Part shown: positions 7,991 to 17,663 of the stretch, one piece after another
Numbering within the stretch: the first letter of the stretch is position 1
Layout of the letters: every line of letters begins with the position of its first letter
Source of the DNA: Streptomyces sp. NBC_00425
GTDB lineage: Bacteria; Actinomycetota; Actinomycetes; Streptomycetales; Streptomycetaceae
Direction: 5' to 3'
Length of the DNA stretch: 64,000 nucleotides
NCBI RefSeq assembly: GCF_036030735.1
Contig: NZ_CP107928.1
Coordinates: 6,200,001-6,264,000 of the forward strand
Translations under genes and position numbers: made by a program
Notes under the pieces: generated by a model
Seen by the model: only the letters and a program-made list of their open reading frames with translations
The model's database searches: none
Told to the model about the DNA's origin: nothing

Positions 7991-9339
7991 CAGCAGCTGC
8001 TCGCTTTCTCGTCGTCGGTCGGTCCGGCCACGGCCGGTGCGGTGCGTCCGCTCTGTTCGGCGGGTCCGGCCTGGGTGCGCAGGCGGGTCAGGGAGGACGG
8101 GGGCGGCGGGGACTGGCGGACCACGCGGGGTCCGTCCCCGGCGGCTGGCGCCGGGCCCAGCCCGCGCAGCCGGTGCAGCAGCCGGCGGGTGACGTGCGCG
8201 CCCCACAGGCCCCACATGGCCCGGCCGGGAGCGGTGTCGTCGCCCGCGTGCCAGGCCAGTTCGCGGCCCCGGCGGGTCGGTCGCAGCGCGGCCAGCGGCG
8301 CGTAGTTCTCCACGACGAACGTCCGCCCGGGCCGGGGCTCCCACACGGGCAGCGGACGGTGCGTCAGGTCCAGGTGCTGCGCGCGGACGACGTCCACCCC
8401 GGCGGCGTCGGTGAAGAGCCGGAACTGGGCGCCGGGGCGCGGGTTGAAGTCGAGCAGGTGGTACTCGCCGGTGCCGCCGCAGCGGCGGAAGTCGAGGTCG
8501 AGGATGCCCCGGTGGCCGAGGGCGTCGACGAGCCGCTCGGCGTGCCCGCGCACCTCGGGGTTCTCCGTCCACTCGCCGACCGCGGTGAGTCCGGCCCCGC
8601 GCGGCCAGGCGCACAGTTTGCGGCCGGAGCCGCCGGCGCGGAGCGAGCCGGAGCGGTCGGCGTATCCGTGGAAGAACCAGTCGCGGTCCTGACCCGGCGG
8701 CAGGAAGGCCTGGAGGAGCAGCCGGCTGCCCGCTTCGTCGGTGCGCAGATACAGTTCGCGCGCCTCCTGGGGAGAGCGCACCAGAGCCGTGCTGCGCAGC
8801 CCCGATCCGGCGGGCAGCAGCCAGGGCCGGCTCCACTTCGCCACCACCGGCAGGCCGAGCCGCCAGGCCTCGGAGGCGGCCTGTGCGGCGCTGTCCGGGA
8901 TCACGGTGAGCGGGTGCGGCACGTCCGCCGTCGCGCACAGGGCGACCAGTTCCGATTTGTCGGCGACCCGTTCGGGCACCGCGCCGGGCTGCTGCGGCAG
9001 CAGATAGGCCGGCGCCAGTTCGTCGCGCAGCCTGCTCACCGCGATCGCCCCCGCGTCGTCCATCGGGATGAGCACGGCGGGCCGTTCGACGCGGGCGGCC
9101 ACCCGCAGCAGGGTGGCGGCGATGTCGCAGGGGGTGGCGCCGGGCGGCGGCGGGGGGTGCAACTCCCGTACGAAACGGGAGGTGCGCACGGGACTTCCCG
9201 TCGACTCGGCGACCACGTGCACGTCGACTCCGGCGCGTCCGAGCGAGCGCACGGCACCCAGCGTGCCGTGGTGAAAGGGATTCCGGTCGATCCGCAGGAG
9301 AACGGCGGGGACGCGGGTGTCGAGCAGCGACTGGGGCAT
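7990..9339 (-). CDS. ATP-grasp domain carboxylate ligase-like protein
   Basis: The 449-residue protein has the layout of ATP-grasp carboxylate-amine/thiol ligases. A pre-ATP-grasp domain (about 10-110) is followed by a substrate-binding segment with DKSELVALC (about 127-136), an ATP-grasp fold with VVAKWSRPW (about 170) and the metal/ATP site GILDLDFRRC and LLDFNPRPGAQ (about 285-310). The last 80 residues are proline-rich and probably disordered. Such enzymes activate a carboxylate as acyl phosphate and join it to an amine. The substrate is unknown. It is the first gene of a two-gene operon with the flavoprotein and is divergent from the GH26-like gene. Confidence 0.83.
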   Translation of the reverse strand: MPQSLLDTRVPAVLLRIDRNPFHHGTLGAVRSLGRAGVDVHVVAESTGSPVRTSRFVRELHPPPPPGATPCDIAATLLRVAARVERPAVLIPMDDAGAIAVSRLRDELAPAYLLPQQPGAVPERVADKSELVALCATADVPHPLTVIPDSAAQAASEAWRLGLPVVAKWSRPWLLPAGSGLRSTALVRSPQEARELYLRTDEAGSRLLLQAFLPPGQDRDWFFHGYADRSGSLRAGGSGRKLCAWPRGAGLTAVGEWTENPEVRGHAERLVDALGHRGILDLDFRRCGGTGEYHLLDFNPRPGAQFRLFTDAAGVDVVRAQHLDLTHRPLPVWEPRPGRTFVVENYAPLAALRPTRRGRELAWHAGDDTAPGRAMWGLWGAHVTRRLLHRLRGLGPAPAAGDGPRVVRQSPPPPSSLTRLRTQAGPAEQSGRTAPAVAGPTDDEKASSC

Positions 9340-9501
9340 TTTTCAGCGGGTCCTTCGGCTCGGTTCACCGATATGGGCGATCAAGGCACTCGAAAGCCGT
9401 ATCGGCGGTGGCGTGGATCCTTTTGGTGTGACTTTCATATGACTGAGTGTCAGTAATGCGCGGGCAGTGCGCGTTACGCGCGAGTGGAGAAAGGAGCAGG
9501 C

Positions 9502-10977
9502 ATGACTCCACAACAGCGACGCGCACGGTCGCGGCGGCTTGCCGTCGTCGCGGCAGCCGTCGCGGCCTCGGCCGCCCTGGCGTCCGGGCCTGGATTCGCC
9601 GCGGGCGCGGGGGTGGTGCGGGTCGGCGATCCTCCGGCTCCCACCCCGACCGTCCCGGTGCCCGCCGCGTCCGAACCGGCTCCCGCCGCGGCCGAACCGG
9701 CCGTCCCCGCCCCGGCCACGACCGCGGCGGCAGAGGCGAGCCCCACACCCACCCCGGCCGAGTCCCCGACGCCGACCCCGACCCCGACCGGGACCCCGGG
9801 GACCCCGACCGAGCCCCCGGGCGCGTCCCCGGCGCAGACGCCCGCGCCCTCGGCCTCGGCCTCGCCGACGAAGGCCGCCGCCCCCGCCTTCGGCGCCTAC
9901 CTCGACTACGGAGCCCGCGGCGTGACCCGCATCGCCGAGCTCAGCGCCTGGCTGGGCGGCTCCGACCTGCGCGTCGGCCACACCTACCTGCCGGGCGACC
10001 GGTGGCACAACATCGAGGGCCCGGCCGGCTTCCTCGACGTGTGGGCGAACTGGCGGCGGGAGAAGGACGACCGGATGCTCGTCCTCAACGTGCCCATGAT
10101 GGAACGCAACGAGGAGGGCGTCTCCGACGCCGAGGTGCGCCGGCTGCTGAAGCAGGGCGCGGACGGGGAGTTCGATCACCACTTCACGGCTCTCGCCGAG
10201 CGGCTGGTCGCGCTGAAGGCGCCGGACACGGTGATCGTGCTCGGCTGGGAGATGAACGGCATCACGTACACCCATCGCTGCGGGCCGGACCCGGAGGCCT
10301 GGAAGAAGTACTGGAACAGAATCGTCACCGCCATGCGTGCGGTGCCGGGCCAGGAATTCAGGTTCGATTTCACGCCGACGCGCGGCAAGGACGCCGTTCC
10401 GTGGACCGAGTGTTATCCGGGGGACGACACGGTCGACATCATCGGAATGGACTCCTACGACCAGCCGACCGGTCTGTCCTTCGACGAGCAGGTGAGTGAA
10501 CCCTACGGGCTGCAGGCACACGTGGACTTCGCCAAATCGCACGGCAAGCCCATCTCCTATCCCGAATGGGGACTCTTCCGCAACGGCGACAACTCCGAAT
10601 ACATGCGCCGCATGATCGCCTGGATGGACGAGCACCGGCCGCTGTACAACACGCTGACCGACTACTGCCCGCACGGCGTGTGGCAGTGCGGGCAGAACCC
10701 GCGGTCGTCCGAGGTCTACCGTTCGCTGCTGTCCGGCCGCACCGACGAGCCGGTCACCGAGCCGACGACCCCGGCGCCCACCACGGACCCGTCCACGGAC
10801 CCGACGACCCCGCCCGTCACCGAGCCCACGACACCGCCCGCCACGGAACCGCCCACCACCGACCCCACCGGCGAACCCCCGGTGAACTGCACGCCGATGG
10901 ACCTCGGCGACTGGGTCGAGTACTGGCTCGGCGGCAAGCTGTGCATCCGCCTGGACTGGTGGTCGCGCAACGGGTGA
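9502..10977 (+). CDS. secreted GH26-like glycoside hydrolase
   Basis: This is a predicted secreted polysaccharide hydrolase of 491 residues. The ATG at 9502 follows AAGGAG. A signal peptide (1-35) leads into a long Pro/Thr/Ala linker (about 42-125). The (beta/alpha)8 domain carries likely catalytic glutamates in GWEMNG (Glu250) and SYPEWG (Glu355), the pattern of GH26 beta-mannanases. A second Thr/Pro-rich linker with TTPPATEP-type repeats follows, then a short C-terminal segment with two cysteines. It stands at the end of the exopolysaccharide operon, convergent with it, so trimming or release of that polymer is a reasonable inference; beta-mannan as substrate is unproven. Confidence 0.82.
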   Translation: MTPQQRRARSRRLAVVAAAVAASAALASGPGFAAGAGVVRVGDPPAPTPTVPVPAASEPAPAAAEPAVPAPATTAAAEASPTPTPAESPTPTPTPTGTPGTPTEPPGASPAQTPAPSASASPTKAAAPAFGAYLDYGARGVTRIAELSAWLGGSDLRVGHTYLPGDRWHNIEGPAGFLDVWANWRREKDDRMLVLNVPMMERNEEGVSDAEVRRLLKQGADGEFDHHFTALAERLVALKAPDTVIVLGWEMNGITYTHRCGPDPEAWKKYWNRIVTAMRAVPGQEFRFDFTPTRGKDAVPWTECYPGDDTVDIIGMDSYDQPTGLSFDEQVSEPYGLQAHVDFAKSHGKPISYPEWGLFRNGDNSEYMRRMIAWMDEHRPLYNTLTDYCPHGVWQCGQNPRSSEVYRSLLSGRTDEPVTEPTTPAPTTDPSTDPTTPPVTEPTTPPATEPPTTDPTGEPPVNCTPMDLGDWVEYWLGGKLCIRLDWWSRNG

Positions 10978-11005
10978 ACCGATGTGCTGTGGCGGCAGGT
11001 CCGCG

Positions 11006-12121
11006 TCAGGGCCCGCCGCCACCGGCACGCTCCCTCCGCTGCTCCAGCCGGAGCAGCAGCTCCTTGCCCCGCTGCCGCGCGGCCACGTCGCACACGACCG
11101 CCGACAGCAGCGGGGCGGTGCGCCGACGGGCCAGCAGCAGCCGCTGGTTGACGACCGGTTCGGGCCGCCAGTGGTGCTTGTACGGCTCGTCGCCGCGCAG
11201 CAGGCTCAGCGCGGCGCGCCCACCGTCCCGGGTGTGCTCGGCGCACGCCTCCAGCAGCATCACGGCCACGTCCGCCTTGCGCTCCCGCAGCCGCGGATGG
11301 GCGCCGTAGAGGTAGCCCCCGGCCAGCCGCCGCGACAGCAGCGTCAGATCCACGGCCACCACGTCGTCGTCGAGCCGGAACTCGGTGACCACAGCGTCCC
11401 CGGAACGCACCATCGGACCGACCGAACGCACCAGGTGCTCGCAGAACCGGTCGCGCAGGTGCTCGCCCGTCACCTTCCGCCCCTGCCACTGCAGCCGGTG
11501 CAGTTCCAGCAGCCGCCGCAGCGCCGAGTCCACCTCCTCCGGGCGCACCGCCTGGCGCTGCACGCCGAGCGCGGTCAGCTTGCGCAGCTTCGCGCGCACC
11601 CGCTGGGCCTTCGCCGACGGCAGCCGGGCCACCAGCTCGTCCATCGGCACGGCGGGCAGCTCCAGGCACACCGAGTCGCCGACCCGCCGCCGAGGCCCGC
11701 GCCAGTGCTCGTAGACGCGCTCCACCGCACCGCCCGGCCGCACCTCGCGGAAGTCGATCAGCGCGGTGCGGGCGGCGGCCGCGAGGGCCCCGGTGAGCGC
11801 GCCGACGGCTGCCTCGCCGTGCTCGTCGTCGACCAGGACGTCCCCGTAGTCGGAGATCGCCCCGCCGAGCGGCACGAGCGCGGGCACCGGCCGGCGCACG
11901 GCGGTCAGCGGGGCGACGGCCACGAGTTCGGCGCCGTCCCGGACCAGCTGCAGGCGCAGCCGGCCGGGGCGGCCGTACGACAGCCACCACGAGTGCAGCC
12001 AGGCGTGGCTCTGGAACGGGGTGGCCGTCGCGCACCGCTGGTACAGCCGGTCCCAGGCCGGGGCGAGAGCGGCGAAGGCCTGTTCGTCGGTGACGACCTC
12101 GGTGGTGAACGTCGGTTTCAC
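11006..12121 (-). CDS. FemAB/CelD-like GNAT acyltransferase of the polysaccharide operon
   Basis: This 371-residue protein resembles the BioF2-like or CelD-like GNAT proteins found in exopolysaccharide clusters. Typical motifs are ATPFQSHAWLHSWW near the N-terminus, a mid-protein Gln-rich helix LHRLQWQGRK and a C-terminal DDDVVAVDLTLLSRRLAGGYLYGAHPR segment. These proteins are thought to acylate or aminoacylate an envelope polymer precursor; the exact reaction is unknown. The start is GTG at 12121, whose codon overlaps the stop of the Wzz-like gene as GTGA. It is the last gene of the operon. Confidence 0.8.
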   Translation of the reverse strand: MKPTFTTEVVTDEQAFAALAPAWDRLYQRCATATPFQSHAWLHSWWLSYGRPGRLRLQLVRDGAELVAVAPLTAVRRPVPALVPLGGAISDYGDVLVDDEHGEAAVGALTGALAAAARTALIDFREVRPGGAVERVYEHWRGPRRRVGDSVCLELPAVPMDELVARLPSAKAQRVRAKLRKLTALGVQRQAVRPEEVDSALRRLLELHRLQWQGRKVTGEHLRDRFCEHLVRSVGPMVRSGDAVVTEFRLDDDVVAVDLTLLSRRLAGGYLYGAHPRLRERKADVAVMLLEACAEHTRDGGRAALSLLRGDEPYKHHWRPEPVVNQRLLLARRRTAPLLSAVVCDVAARQRGKELLLRLEQRRERAGGGGP

Positions 12122-12765
12122 AGCGCCCCGTGGGCGTCGGCGGCGAGAGCCGGGCCGGGGACCGCGGCGGAGCGCGCGCCCTCCTCCTCCCGGCCCCGCT
12201 TCGGCCGCACCAGCAGCAGCAGTCCGCCGAGCAGCCCGCCCGCGCTCGCCCCCACGGCGCCCGTCAGCGTGGGGGACGGCGAGGAGGGTCCGGTCGGCTT
12301 CACCGCGCGGGCGAACTGCTGGAGTTCGACGTTGGTGGTGGCCTGGGAGCTCTTCGCGTGCTGGGTCAGCGAGCGGGAGACCGCGTTGGCCATGTCGGCG
12401 GCCAGGTCGGCGCGCGGGGAGGTCGCCGTGATCGAGACCATCGGGGCGTCCGGCGAGGTCGCCGTCTGCACACTCTGCTGGAGAGTCCGCACCGGCACAC
12501 CGGCCCACACCTGAGCGTCCCCGAGCACCGCGAGCTGGGTGGCGACCCGGCCGTAGGCCTGCGCGAAGCCGAGCGCCGAGGCCGGGTCGGACTTCGCCGT
12601 GGGGACGGCGACGACATACGCGGTGGCCGTGTACACGGGCGGCTTGACGGCCCCGTAGGCGCCGCCGAGCAGGCCGCCGGCGACGGCGCCGGCCGCGAGC
12701 AGGGCCCAGGGCGGGAGCGCCTTGGCGCGGCGCAGGGCGGCGGGACGGCGAGGGTTCTCGGTCAT
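12118..12765 (-). CDS. Wzz/YveK-like polysaccharide chain-length or co-polymerase protein
   Basis: This 215-residue membrane protein has transmembrane helices near residues 18-40 and 168-187. They flank an extracytoplasmic domain that begins with the Wzz-like YTATAYVVA motif and contains a stretch resembling the conserved polymerase-contact helix (ADMANAVSRSL). It lacks the cytoplasmic tyrosine kinase seen in some co-polymerases. Such proteins set polymer length together with the flippase and polymerase. Its ATG overlaps the stop of the upstream glycosyltransferase. Confidence 0.8.
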   Translation of the reverse strand: MTENPRRPAALRRAKALPPWALLAAGAVAGGLLGGAYGAVKPPVYTATAYVVAVPTAKSDPASALGFAQAYGRVATQLAVLGDAQVWAGVPVRTLQQSVQTATSPDAPMVSITATSPRADLAADMANAVSRSLTQHAKSSQATTNVELQQFARAVKPTGPSSPSPTLTGAVGASAGGLLGGLLLLVRPKRGREEEGARSAAVPGPALAADAHGAL

Positions 12766-13928
12766 GGGGAACTGACTCCCTGGGGTGTCGGGGAAGCGGA
12801 GGACGACAGGGCTGGTCCGGAAACGGTGGTCGCGTACACGTCCATGAGCTGGGCGGCGCTGCGGGCGATGTCGTAGTGGAGCGCCGCCTCGGGGGCGGTG
12901 CGCGGTCCGGGCGGCCGCGCGCGGGACTCGGACAGCGCGCGGACGAACGCGTCGGCGCCGCCGGTCACCAGGCGCGCGCCCGGCGCCGCCCGCGCGGGCA
13001 GCTGCTCGATCGCGGGACAGGAGGCGTAGAGCACGGGCAGTCCCGACGCCAGCGCCTCCACGGCGGCCAGCCCGAAGGTCTCCTCGGCGGACGGCGAGAC
13101 GAACACGTCCATGGCACAGGCGAGGGAGGGCAGGTCGGGGCCGGGCGAGCCGTCCGCGACGTAGGGGCGCTCGCCGGTGAACAGGACCCGGTCGGCGACC
13201 CCGGCCTCCTGCGCGACGCGCCGCAGCACGTTCTCCTCCGGCCCGCCGCCGACCAGCAGCAGCCAGTGGTCCGGCGTGAGGCGGGCGAGCGCGCGGATGA
13301 CGACGTCGAAGCGCTTGGCGGCCGTCAGGCGTCCGACGCCGCCCACGACACAGGCGTCGTCGGGCAGTCCGAGCCGTCTGCGGGTGCGCAGGCGGGCCGC
13401 CGGATCGAAGCGGAAGCGGGCCAGGTCGATGCCGTTGGGGACGACCTCGATCCGCGGTTGCGGTACTCCCCAGCCGCGCAGCCGGTCGGCGACCGCGGGC
13501 GAGACGGCGACCGTGGTGCGGCCCAGCCGCTCGCTGGCCAGATACAGCGCGCGCACCCCGGAGGTCAGCGGCCGCCCCTCCATCTGTGAGTCGCCCAGGG
13601 AGTGTTCGGTGGCCACCACCGCGCGGACCCCGGCGAGCCGCGCGGCCAGCCGGCCGTAGACGCAGGCCCGGTACAGATGCGTGTGCACGAGGTCGTAGCC
13701 CCCGGAGCGGACGACCCGGACCAGCCGCGGCAGCGCGCCCAGGTCGCGGTTGCCGGCCATGCCCAGATGGACGACCTTGACGCCGTCCTCGGCGAGCCCG
13801 TCGGCCACCGAGCCCGGGTTGGTGAGCGTCACCACCTCGCAGTCGACCGGCAGGTGCCGCAGCAGCAGCCGCAACTGCTGCTCGGCGCCGCCCACGCCCA
13901 GCCCCGTGATGATGTGCAGCGCCTTCAC
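12762..13928 (-). CDS. glycosyltransferase family 4 (GT-B fold)
   Basis: The 388-residue protein has the GT4 layout. The N-terminal acceptor domain starts with HIITGLGVGGAEQQL. The C-terminal donor domain has the PNGIDLARFRFDP motif, the GRLTAAKRFDVVIRAL segment and the E-x7-E-type motif SPSAEETFGLAAVEALASGLP that binds the nucleotide sugar. It should add one sugar to the lipid-linked repeat unit at the inner membrane face. The start is GTG at 13928, overlapping the stop of the deacetylase gene. The sugar is not predictable. Confidence 0.88.
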   Translation of the reverse strand: MKALHIITGLGVGGAEQQLRLLLRHLPVDCEVVTLTNPGSVADGLAEDGVKVVHLGMAGNRDLGALPRLVRVVRSGGYDLVHTHLYRACVYGRLAARLAGVRAVVATEHSLGDSQMEGRPLTSGVRALYLASERLGRTTVAVSPAVADRLRGWGVPQPRIEVVPNGIDLARFRFDPAARLRTRRRLGLPDDACVVGGVGRLTAAKRFDVVIRALARLTPDHWLLLVGGGPEENVLRRVAQEAGVADRVLFTGERPYVADGSPGPDLPSLACAMDVFVSPSAEETFGLAAVEALASGLPVLYASCPAIEQLPARAAPGARLVTGGADAFVRALSESRARPPGPRTAPEAALHYDIARSAAQLMDVYATTVSGPALSSSASPTPQGVSSP

Positions 13929-14665
13929 CGCAGCCCCTCGACGGGACGCCGGCGCAACCGGTGCAGCCGGTACTTCAGGAACAGCCGGACGGCGTCGTCG
14001 TCCTGCCCGACATGGACCCGCGGGAGGGCGTGCAGGCCGTTCAGCGGCCCGGGGTCGATCGCGCAGGCGTAGGCGTAGCCGGCCTCGCCCACGGCGTCCA
14101 CCGCGCGCCGGTCTACCGTCCCGTACGGGTAGCAGAAGCCGTCGACCTCGGTCCCGAGGAGCTCGGCGAGGGCGGCGCGGCTCTCGACCGTCTCCGCCTT
14201 CAGGGTGCCGTCGTCGGCCCGGGTCAGATCGACGTGGGTGAGGCCGTGCGAGCCGATCTCGACGCCCTCCCCGGCCGCCCGGCGGATGCCGTCGGCGGTC
14301 AGCAGGGGTTTGCGCGGGCCCAGCGGATCCCAGGCGTTGTCGCCGCCGAACCGTCCGGGCAGCACGAACAGGGTCGCGTTGCAGCCCTGCCGGCGCAGCA
14401 CCGGCAGCGCCCCGGTGAGGAAGTCGGCATAGCCGTCGTCGAAGGTGAGGCCCACCAGGTCGCGGCCCTCGCCCCGGGCGCGGGCCGCCAGCAGCTCGGC
14501 CATGGAGACGCCGCGCAGCCCGCGCCGGCGCAGCCACCTCAGCTGTTTCTCCAACCGCTCGGGGGTCACCGTGATGCGGTAGGGGTCGTCGGAGCAGTCG
14601 CTCACGGAGTGGTACATCGCCACCCACGGGACGGGAGCGCGGAGCTTGCGGTCAGGAGCGGCCAT
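13925..14665 (-). CDS. polysaccharide deacetylase (NodB domain, CE4)
   Basis: The 246-residue protein has the CE4 signature motifs. TFDDGYAD (residues 74-81) supplies the catalytic base and a metal aspartate. SHGLTH (139-144) supplies the two metal histidines, and FCYPYG forms the lower side of the groove. It should N-deacetylate an amino sugar in the polymer or its precursor. No signal peptide is visible, so it may act on the cytoplasmic lipid-linked unit or be held by the membrane machinery. It overlaps the upstream flippase gene by 14 bases. Confidence 0.87.
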   Translation of the reverse strand: MAAPDRKLRAPVPWVAMYHSVSDCSDDPYRITVTPERLEKQLRWLRRRGLRGVSMAELLAARARGEGRDLVGLTFDDGYADFLTGALPVLRRQGCNATLFVLPGRFGGDNAWDPLGPRKPLLTADGIRRAAGEGVEIGSHGLTHVDLTRADDGTLKAETVESRAALAELLGTEVDGFCYPYGTVDRRAVDAVGEAGYAYACAIDPGPLNGLHALPRVHVGQDDDAVRLFLKYRLHRLRRRPVEGLR

Positions 14666-16337
14666 GGGAGAGCTTTCGGGTCGCGGAACGTACGGAACGG
14701 AATGCGGAGACGATGCCCTGGGCGCCCAGGGCCCGGCCCAGCAGCAGGAAGACGACGGTCACGGTGAGGCCCCCGGCGGCGAGCCCCCGCACCGGGTCGG
14801 CGAACCGCGCGGCGGCGAAGGCCCCGGCGAGGGTGGCCACCAGCGCCGCCCGCACCGGTCGGCTCAGCTCGCGCAGCACGCCCCGGACCCGGATCGGCAC
14901 GCTGCGCGGACCCGTGCCGGCCAGCAGCACCAGGGCGGTGACGGTGATGCCGGTCGCGTTGGCGACGGCGATGCCGTACACGCCCCAGGGGCCGACGCCC
15001 AGCGCGCCGATCCAGGACGTCACGACGATGCCGCCGGCCATCGCGCCGACCGGGTACCAGGAGCCGCGGCCCCCCGAGAAGTACGAGCGGACCAGCACGC
15101 CCACCAGGGTCTGACCGAGCAGCCCGAGCGCGTACACCCGCATGACGCCCGCCGTCGCCGCCGTGTCCTGGGCGGTGAACGCACCGCGCTGGAAGAGCAG
15201 TTCGACGATCTGCGGGGCGCACGCCACGACCGCGGCCGTGCCCAGCAGCACGATGCACGACGCCAGCGCCAGATCCCGCTCCACCCGGCTGCGGGCCCGC
15301 TCGGCGTCCCCCTCGGCCAGCGCCCGCGCGACCACCGGGAAGGTCACCGTGCACACCATCACCGACAGGATCATCGGCATCTGCGCGACCTTCTGCGCGT
15401 AGTTGAGGTGCGAGATGGCCCCCGCCGGAAGCTGTGAGGCGAGGAAACGCTCGATGAGCGTCTGGGACTGCCGGCACAGCGCGAAGAGCAGGACGGTCGT
15501 CAGCAGCGCGGTGTCCAGGGGCCGGGGCTCCTCGTGCCCGACGGGCGCCTCCCCGGCCGTCCGGCCCCTGCGGAGCTGACCGATCAGCGAGGGCAGCTGC
15601 ACGAGGACCATCAGCAGCCCGCCCACCGCCACCCCGGCCGCCGCCGACCGCACGCCCCAGCGCCCGCCCAGCACGAACATCCCGGTGACGATGCCCACGT
15701 TGTAGGCCACGTAGATCGCCGCGGGCGCCACATACCGCCGGTGGGCGCGCAGGGCCGCGCTGCAGTACCCGGCGAGTCCGAAGCTCACCGCGCAGGTCGC
15801 GGTGAGCCGGGTGCAGTCGACGGCGAGCGCCGGGTCGGGCAGACCGGGCGCGAGGACGTCGACCACCTGCGGGGCCCCGCCGACGAGCAGGGCGCCGACC
15901 GCGACGAACGCCAGCGACAGCCGGGGCAGCGTGCCGGCGACCAGCGCCCGCACCGGGTCGCCGGGGGCGCCCTGGGAGCGGCGGGCCAGCGCCATGCTGA
16001 ACGCCGGGATGAGGGCGAACGCCAGTCCGTCCTCGATCAGCAGCGTGGCCGCGAACTCGGGCACGGTCCACGCGACGAGGAAGGCGTCGGTGTCGCTGCC
16101 CGCCCCGAAGAGCCGGGCCAGCGCCTGGTCACGGACCAGCCCGAGCAGGGCCCCGGCCACCGACAGGGCGGCGGTGACGAGCGCGGCCTTGGCGAGGAAA
16201 CCGCTGGAGGCGGCGGGGAGTTCGCCGGCCTCCCCGACGGTCTCGGGGGCCGTCTCCCCGGACCGGGCGGCGGACCGCGCGGGCGGCACGGACACGGGCC
16301 CGTCCGTGCGGGGTGTCCGAGGAGGCGTCACGGTCAT
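14652..16337 (-). CDS. MurJ/MviN-like lipid-linked oligosaccharide flippase
   Basis: This 561-residue polytopic protein has roughly 13-14 hydrophobic segments and the MOP-superfamily N-terminal pattern ALLGLVRDQALARLFGAGSDTDAFLVAW, characteristic of MurJ/MviN proteins. Within an exopolysaccharide operon it is best read as the exporter of the lipid-linked repeat unit rather than the essential lipid II flippase. About 50 polar, Pro-rich residues precede the first helix. The start ATG overlaps the stop of the ligase gene. Confidence 0.87.
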   Translation of the reverse strand: MTVTPPRTPRTDGPVSVPPARSAARSGETAPETVGEAGELPAASSGFLAKAALVTAALSVAGALLGLVRDQALARLFGAGSDTDAFLVAWTVPEFAATLLIEDGLAFALIPAFSMALARRSQGAPGDPVRALVAGTLPRLSLAFVAVGALLVGGAPQVVDVLAPGLPDPALAVDCTRLTATCAVSFGLAGYCSAALRAHRRYVAPAAIYVAYNVGIVTGMFVLGGRWGVRSAAAGVAVGGLLMVLVQLPSLIGQLRRGRTAGEAPVGHEEPRPLDTALLTTVLLFALCRQSQTLIERFLASQLPAGAISHLNYAQKVAQMPMILSVMVCTVTFPVVARALAEGDAERARSRVERDLALASCIVLLGTAAVVACAPQIVELLFQRGAFTAQDTAATAGVMRVYALGLLGQTLVGVLVRSYFSGGRGSWYPVGAMAGGIVVTSWIGALGVGPWGVYGIAVANATGITVTALVLLAGTGPRSVPIRVRGVLRELSRPVRAALVATLAGAFAAARFADPVRGLAAGGLTVTVVFLLLGRALGAQGIVSAFRSVRSATRKLSHGRS

Positions 16338-17656
16338 CGGGCCTGCGCCTCCTCGAGGGCGCTGCCGCCGACCAGCGCCCACCAGGCGACGATCCCGAAG
16401 ACGACGGCGGTCAGCACCGTCGACGGTCCGCCGATGTCGGCGTACACGAAGTCGATCAGCTGCCAGACCAGCAGGCCGCAGGCGAACAGCGCGCAGTCGA
16501 GGCCGCGGCCGGAGCGCCGGGCGCGCAGCCACCCCCGCAGCCCGCACGCCAGCATCGCCAGCCAGCCGCCCGCGAGGGCGAGCAGCCCGACCAGACCCTG
16601 TTCGCCGAGGACCAGCAGATACATGTTGTGCGGGGACAGCAGCGGCTGCCGGACGAAGCCGGAACCCGCGCCGTCGGTGTCGCTGCCGGAGGACAGCGCG
16701 AGGGAGGCGTGCGCGTCCCGGTGTTCGGGGAAGCCCTTCAACCCGACACCGGTGAGGGGCTGTTCGGCCCACATGCCGACCGCGGACGCCCACAGGGTGT
16801 ACCGGTCGGTGACCGACTGGTCGGGGGCGTCCGCGACCTGCGTGATGCTGCTGACGCGTTCCTGGAGCATCGCCGAGCCGACGCCGAAGCCGCCCACCAG
16901 GACCACCCCGGCGGCGACCGCCGCCGCGCCGACCTTGAGCGCCCGGCGCAGCCCGGCGAGGGCCAGCTGGACCGTGCAGGTCAGCGCGGTAGCGATCCAC
17001 GCGCCCCGGCTGAAGGAGAGCGCCAGCGGCGCCAGCAGGGCGAGCGCGGCGGCGGCGGCGACGGCCCGCTGCCGCACGCGGGAGCCGCCGAGCGCCAGGC
17101 CGACCGCGCAGACCAGCCCGAAGGACACGACGGTCGCCATGCCCATCACGTCCTGCGGTCCGAAGGTGCCGACCGCCCGGATCGTCTCGCCCTGGTAGGA
17201 GGCGCCGGTCCCGGTGACGAACTGGTGGACGCCGACGGCCCCCTGCCAGCCCGCGAGCCCCACGAACGACCAGGCCAGCACCCGCAGGTCGGCCCGGTCC
17301 CGGACCAGCAGCACGACGGCCGCGGGGACCAGTACGAAGATCTGCAGATAGCGGCCGAGGCCGGTCAGACCCGCGCCCGGCGAGGACGCGCCCATCGCCG
17401 CGAGCGCGAGCCCCGCGACCGGCATCGCGAGGACCACGGCCGCCGTGCGGGACAGCGGGCGCCGCCGCTGCCGCAGCAGCCGCACCACACAGAACAGCAC
17501 GACCAGCGCGGACAGCGCGTCGGCCGGCCCGGCGCCGCCCTCGCCGCCCGGGGAGAGGGGAAGACCGAGCAGGGCGATCACGGCGACCACCGGCAGGACC
17601 GGCGACAGCGTCCGGGCCCGGGGCAGCGTCAGCGGAAGGGGCGGGGCGAGGGTCAT
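16334..17656 (-). CDS. O-antigen ligase/polymerase-like membrane protein
   Basis: This 440-residue protein has about ten or more hydrophobic helices and a large extracytoplasmic loop. The Wzy_C-type region contains LTGVGLKGFPEHRD, followed by SPHNMYLLVLGEQGLVG, the family motif with a conserved His near the end of the big loop. It should polymerise or ligate repeat units on the outer membrane face. It is separated by only seven bases from the upstream initiating transferase gene. Confidence 0.87.
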   Translation of the reverse strand: MTLAPPLPLTLPRARTLSPVLPVVAVIALLGLPLSPGGEGGAGPADALSALVVLFCVVRLLRQRRRPLSRTAAVVLAMPVAGLALAAMGASSPGAGLTGLGRYLQIFVLVPAAVVLLVRDRADLRVLAWSFVGLAGWQGAVGVHQFVTGTGASYQGETIRAVGTFGPQDVMGMATVVSFGLVCAVGLALGGSRVRQRAVAAAAALALLAPLALSFSRGAWIATALTCTVQLALAGLRRALKVGAAAVAAGVVLVGGFGVGSAMLQERVSSITQVADAPDQSVTDRYTLWASAVGMWAEQPLTGVGLKGFPEHRDAHASLALSSGSDTDGAGSGFVRQPLLSPHNMYLLVLGEQGLVGLLALAGGWLAMLACGLRGWLRARRSGRGLDCALFACGLLVWQLIDFVYADIGGPSTVLTAVVFGIVAWWALVGGSALEEAQAR

Positions 17657-17663
17657 CGGCGGT

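Noticed and set aside
14652..17000. A 782-codon frame that would extend the flippase N-terminus
   Set aside because: The upstream part lies over the O-antigen ligase gene in another frame; ATG 16337 with ATGA overlap fits the operon style.
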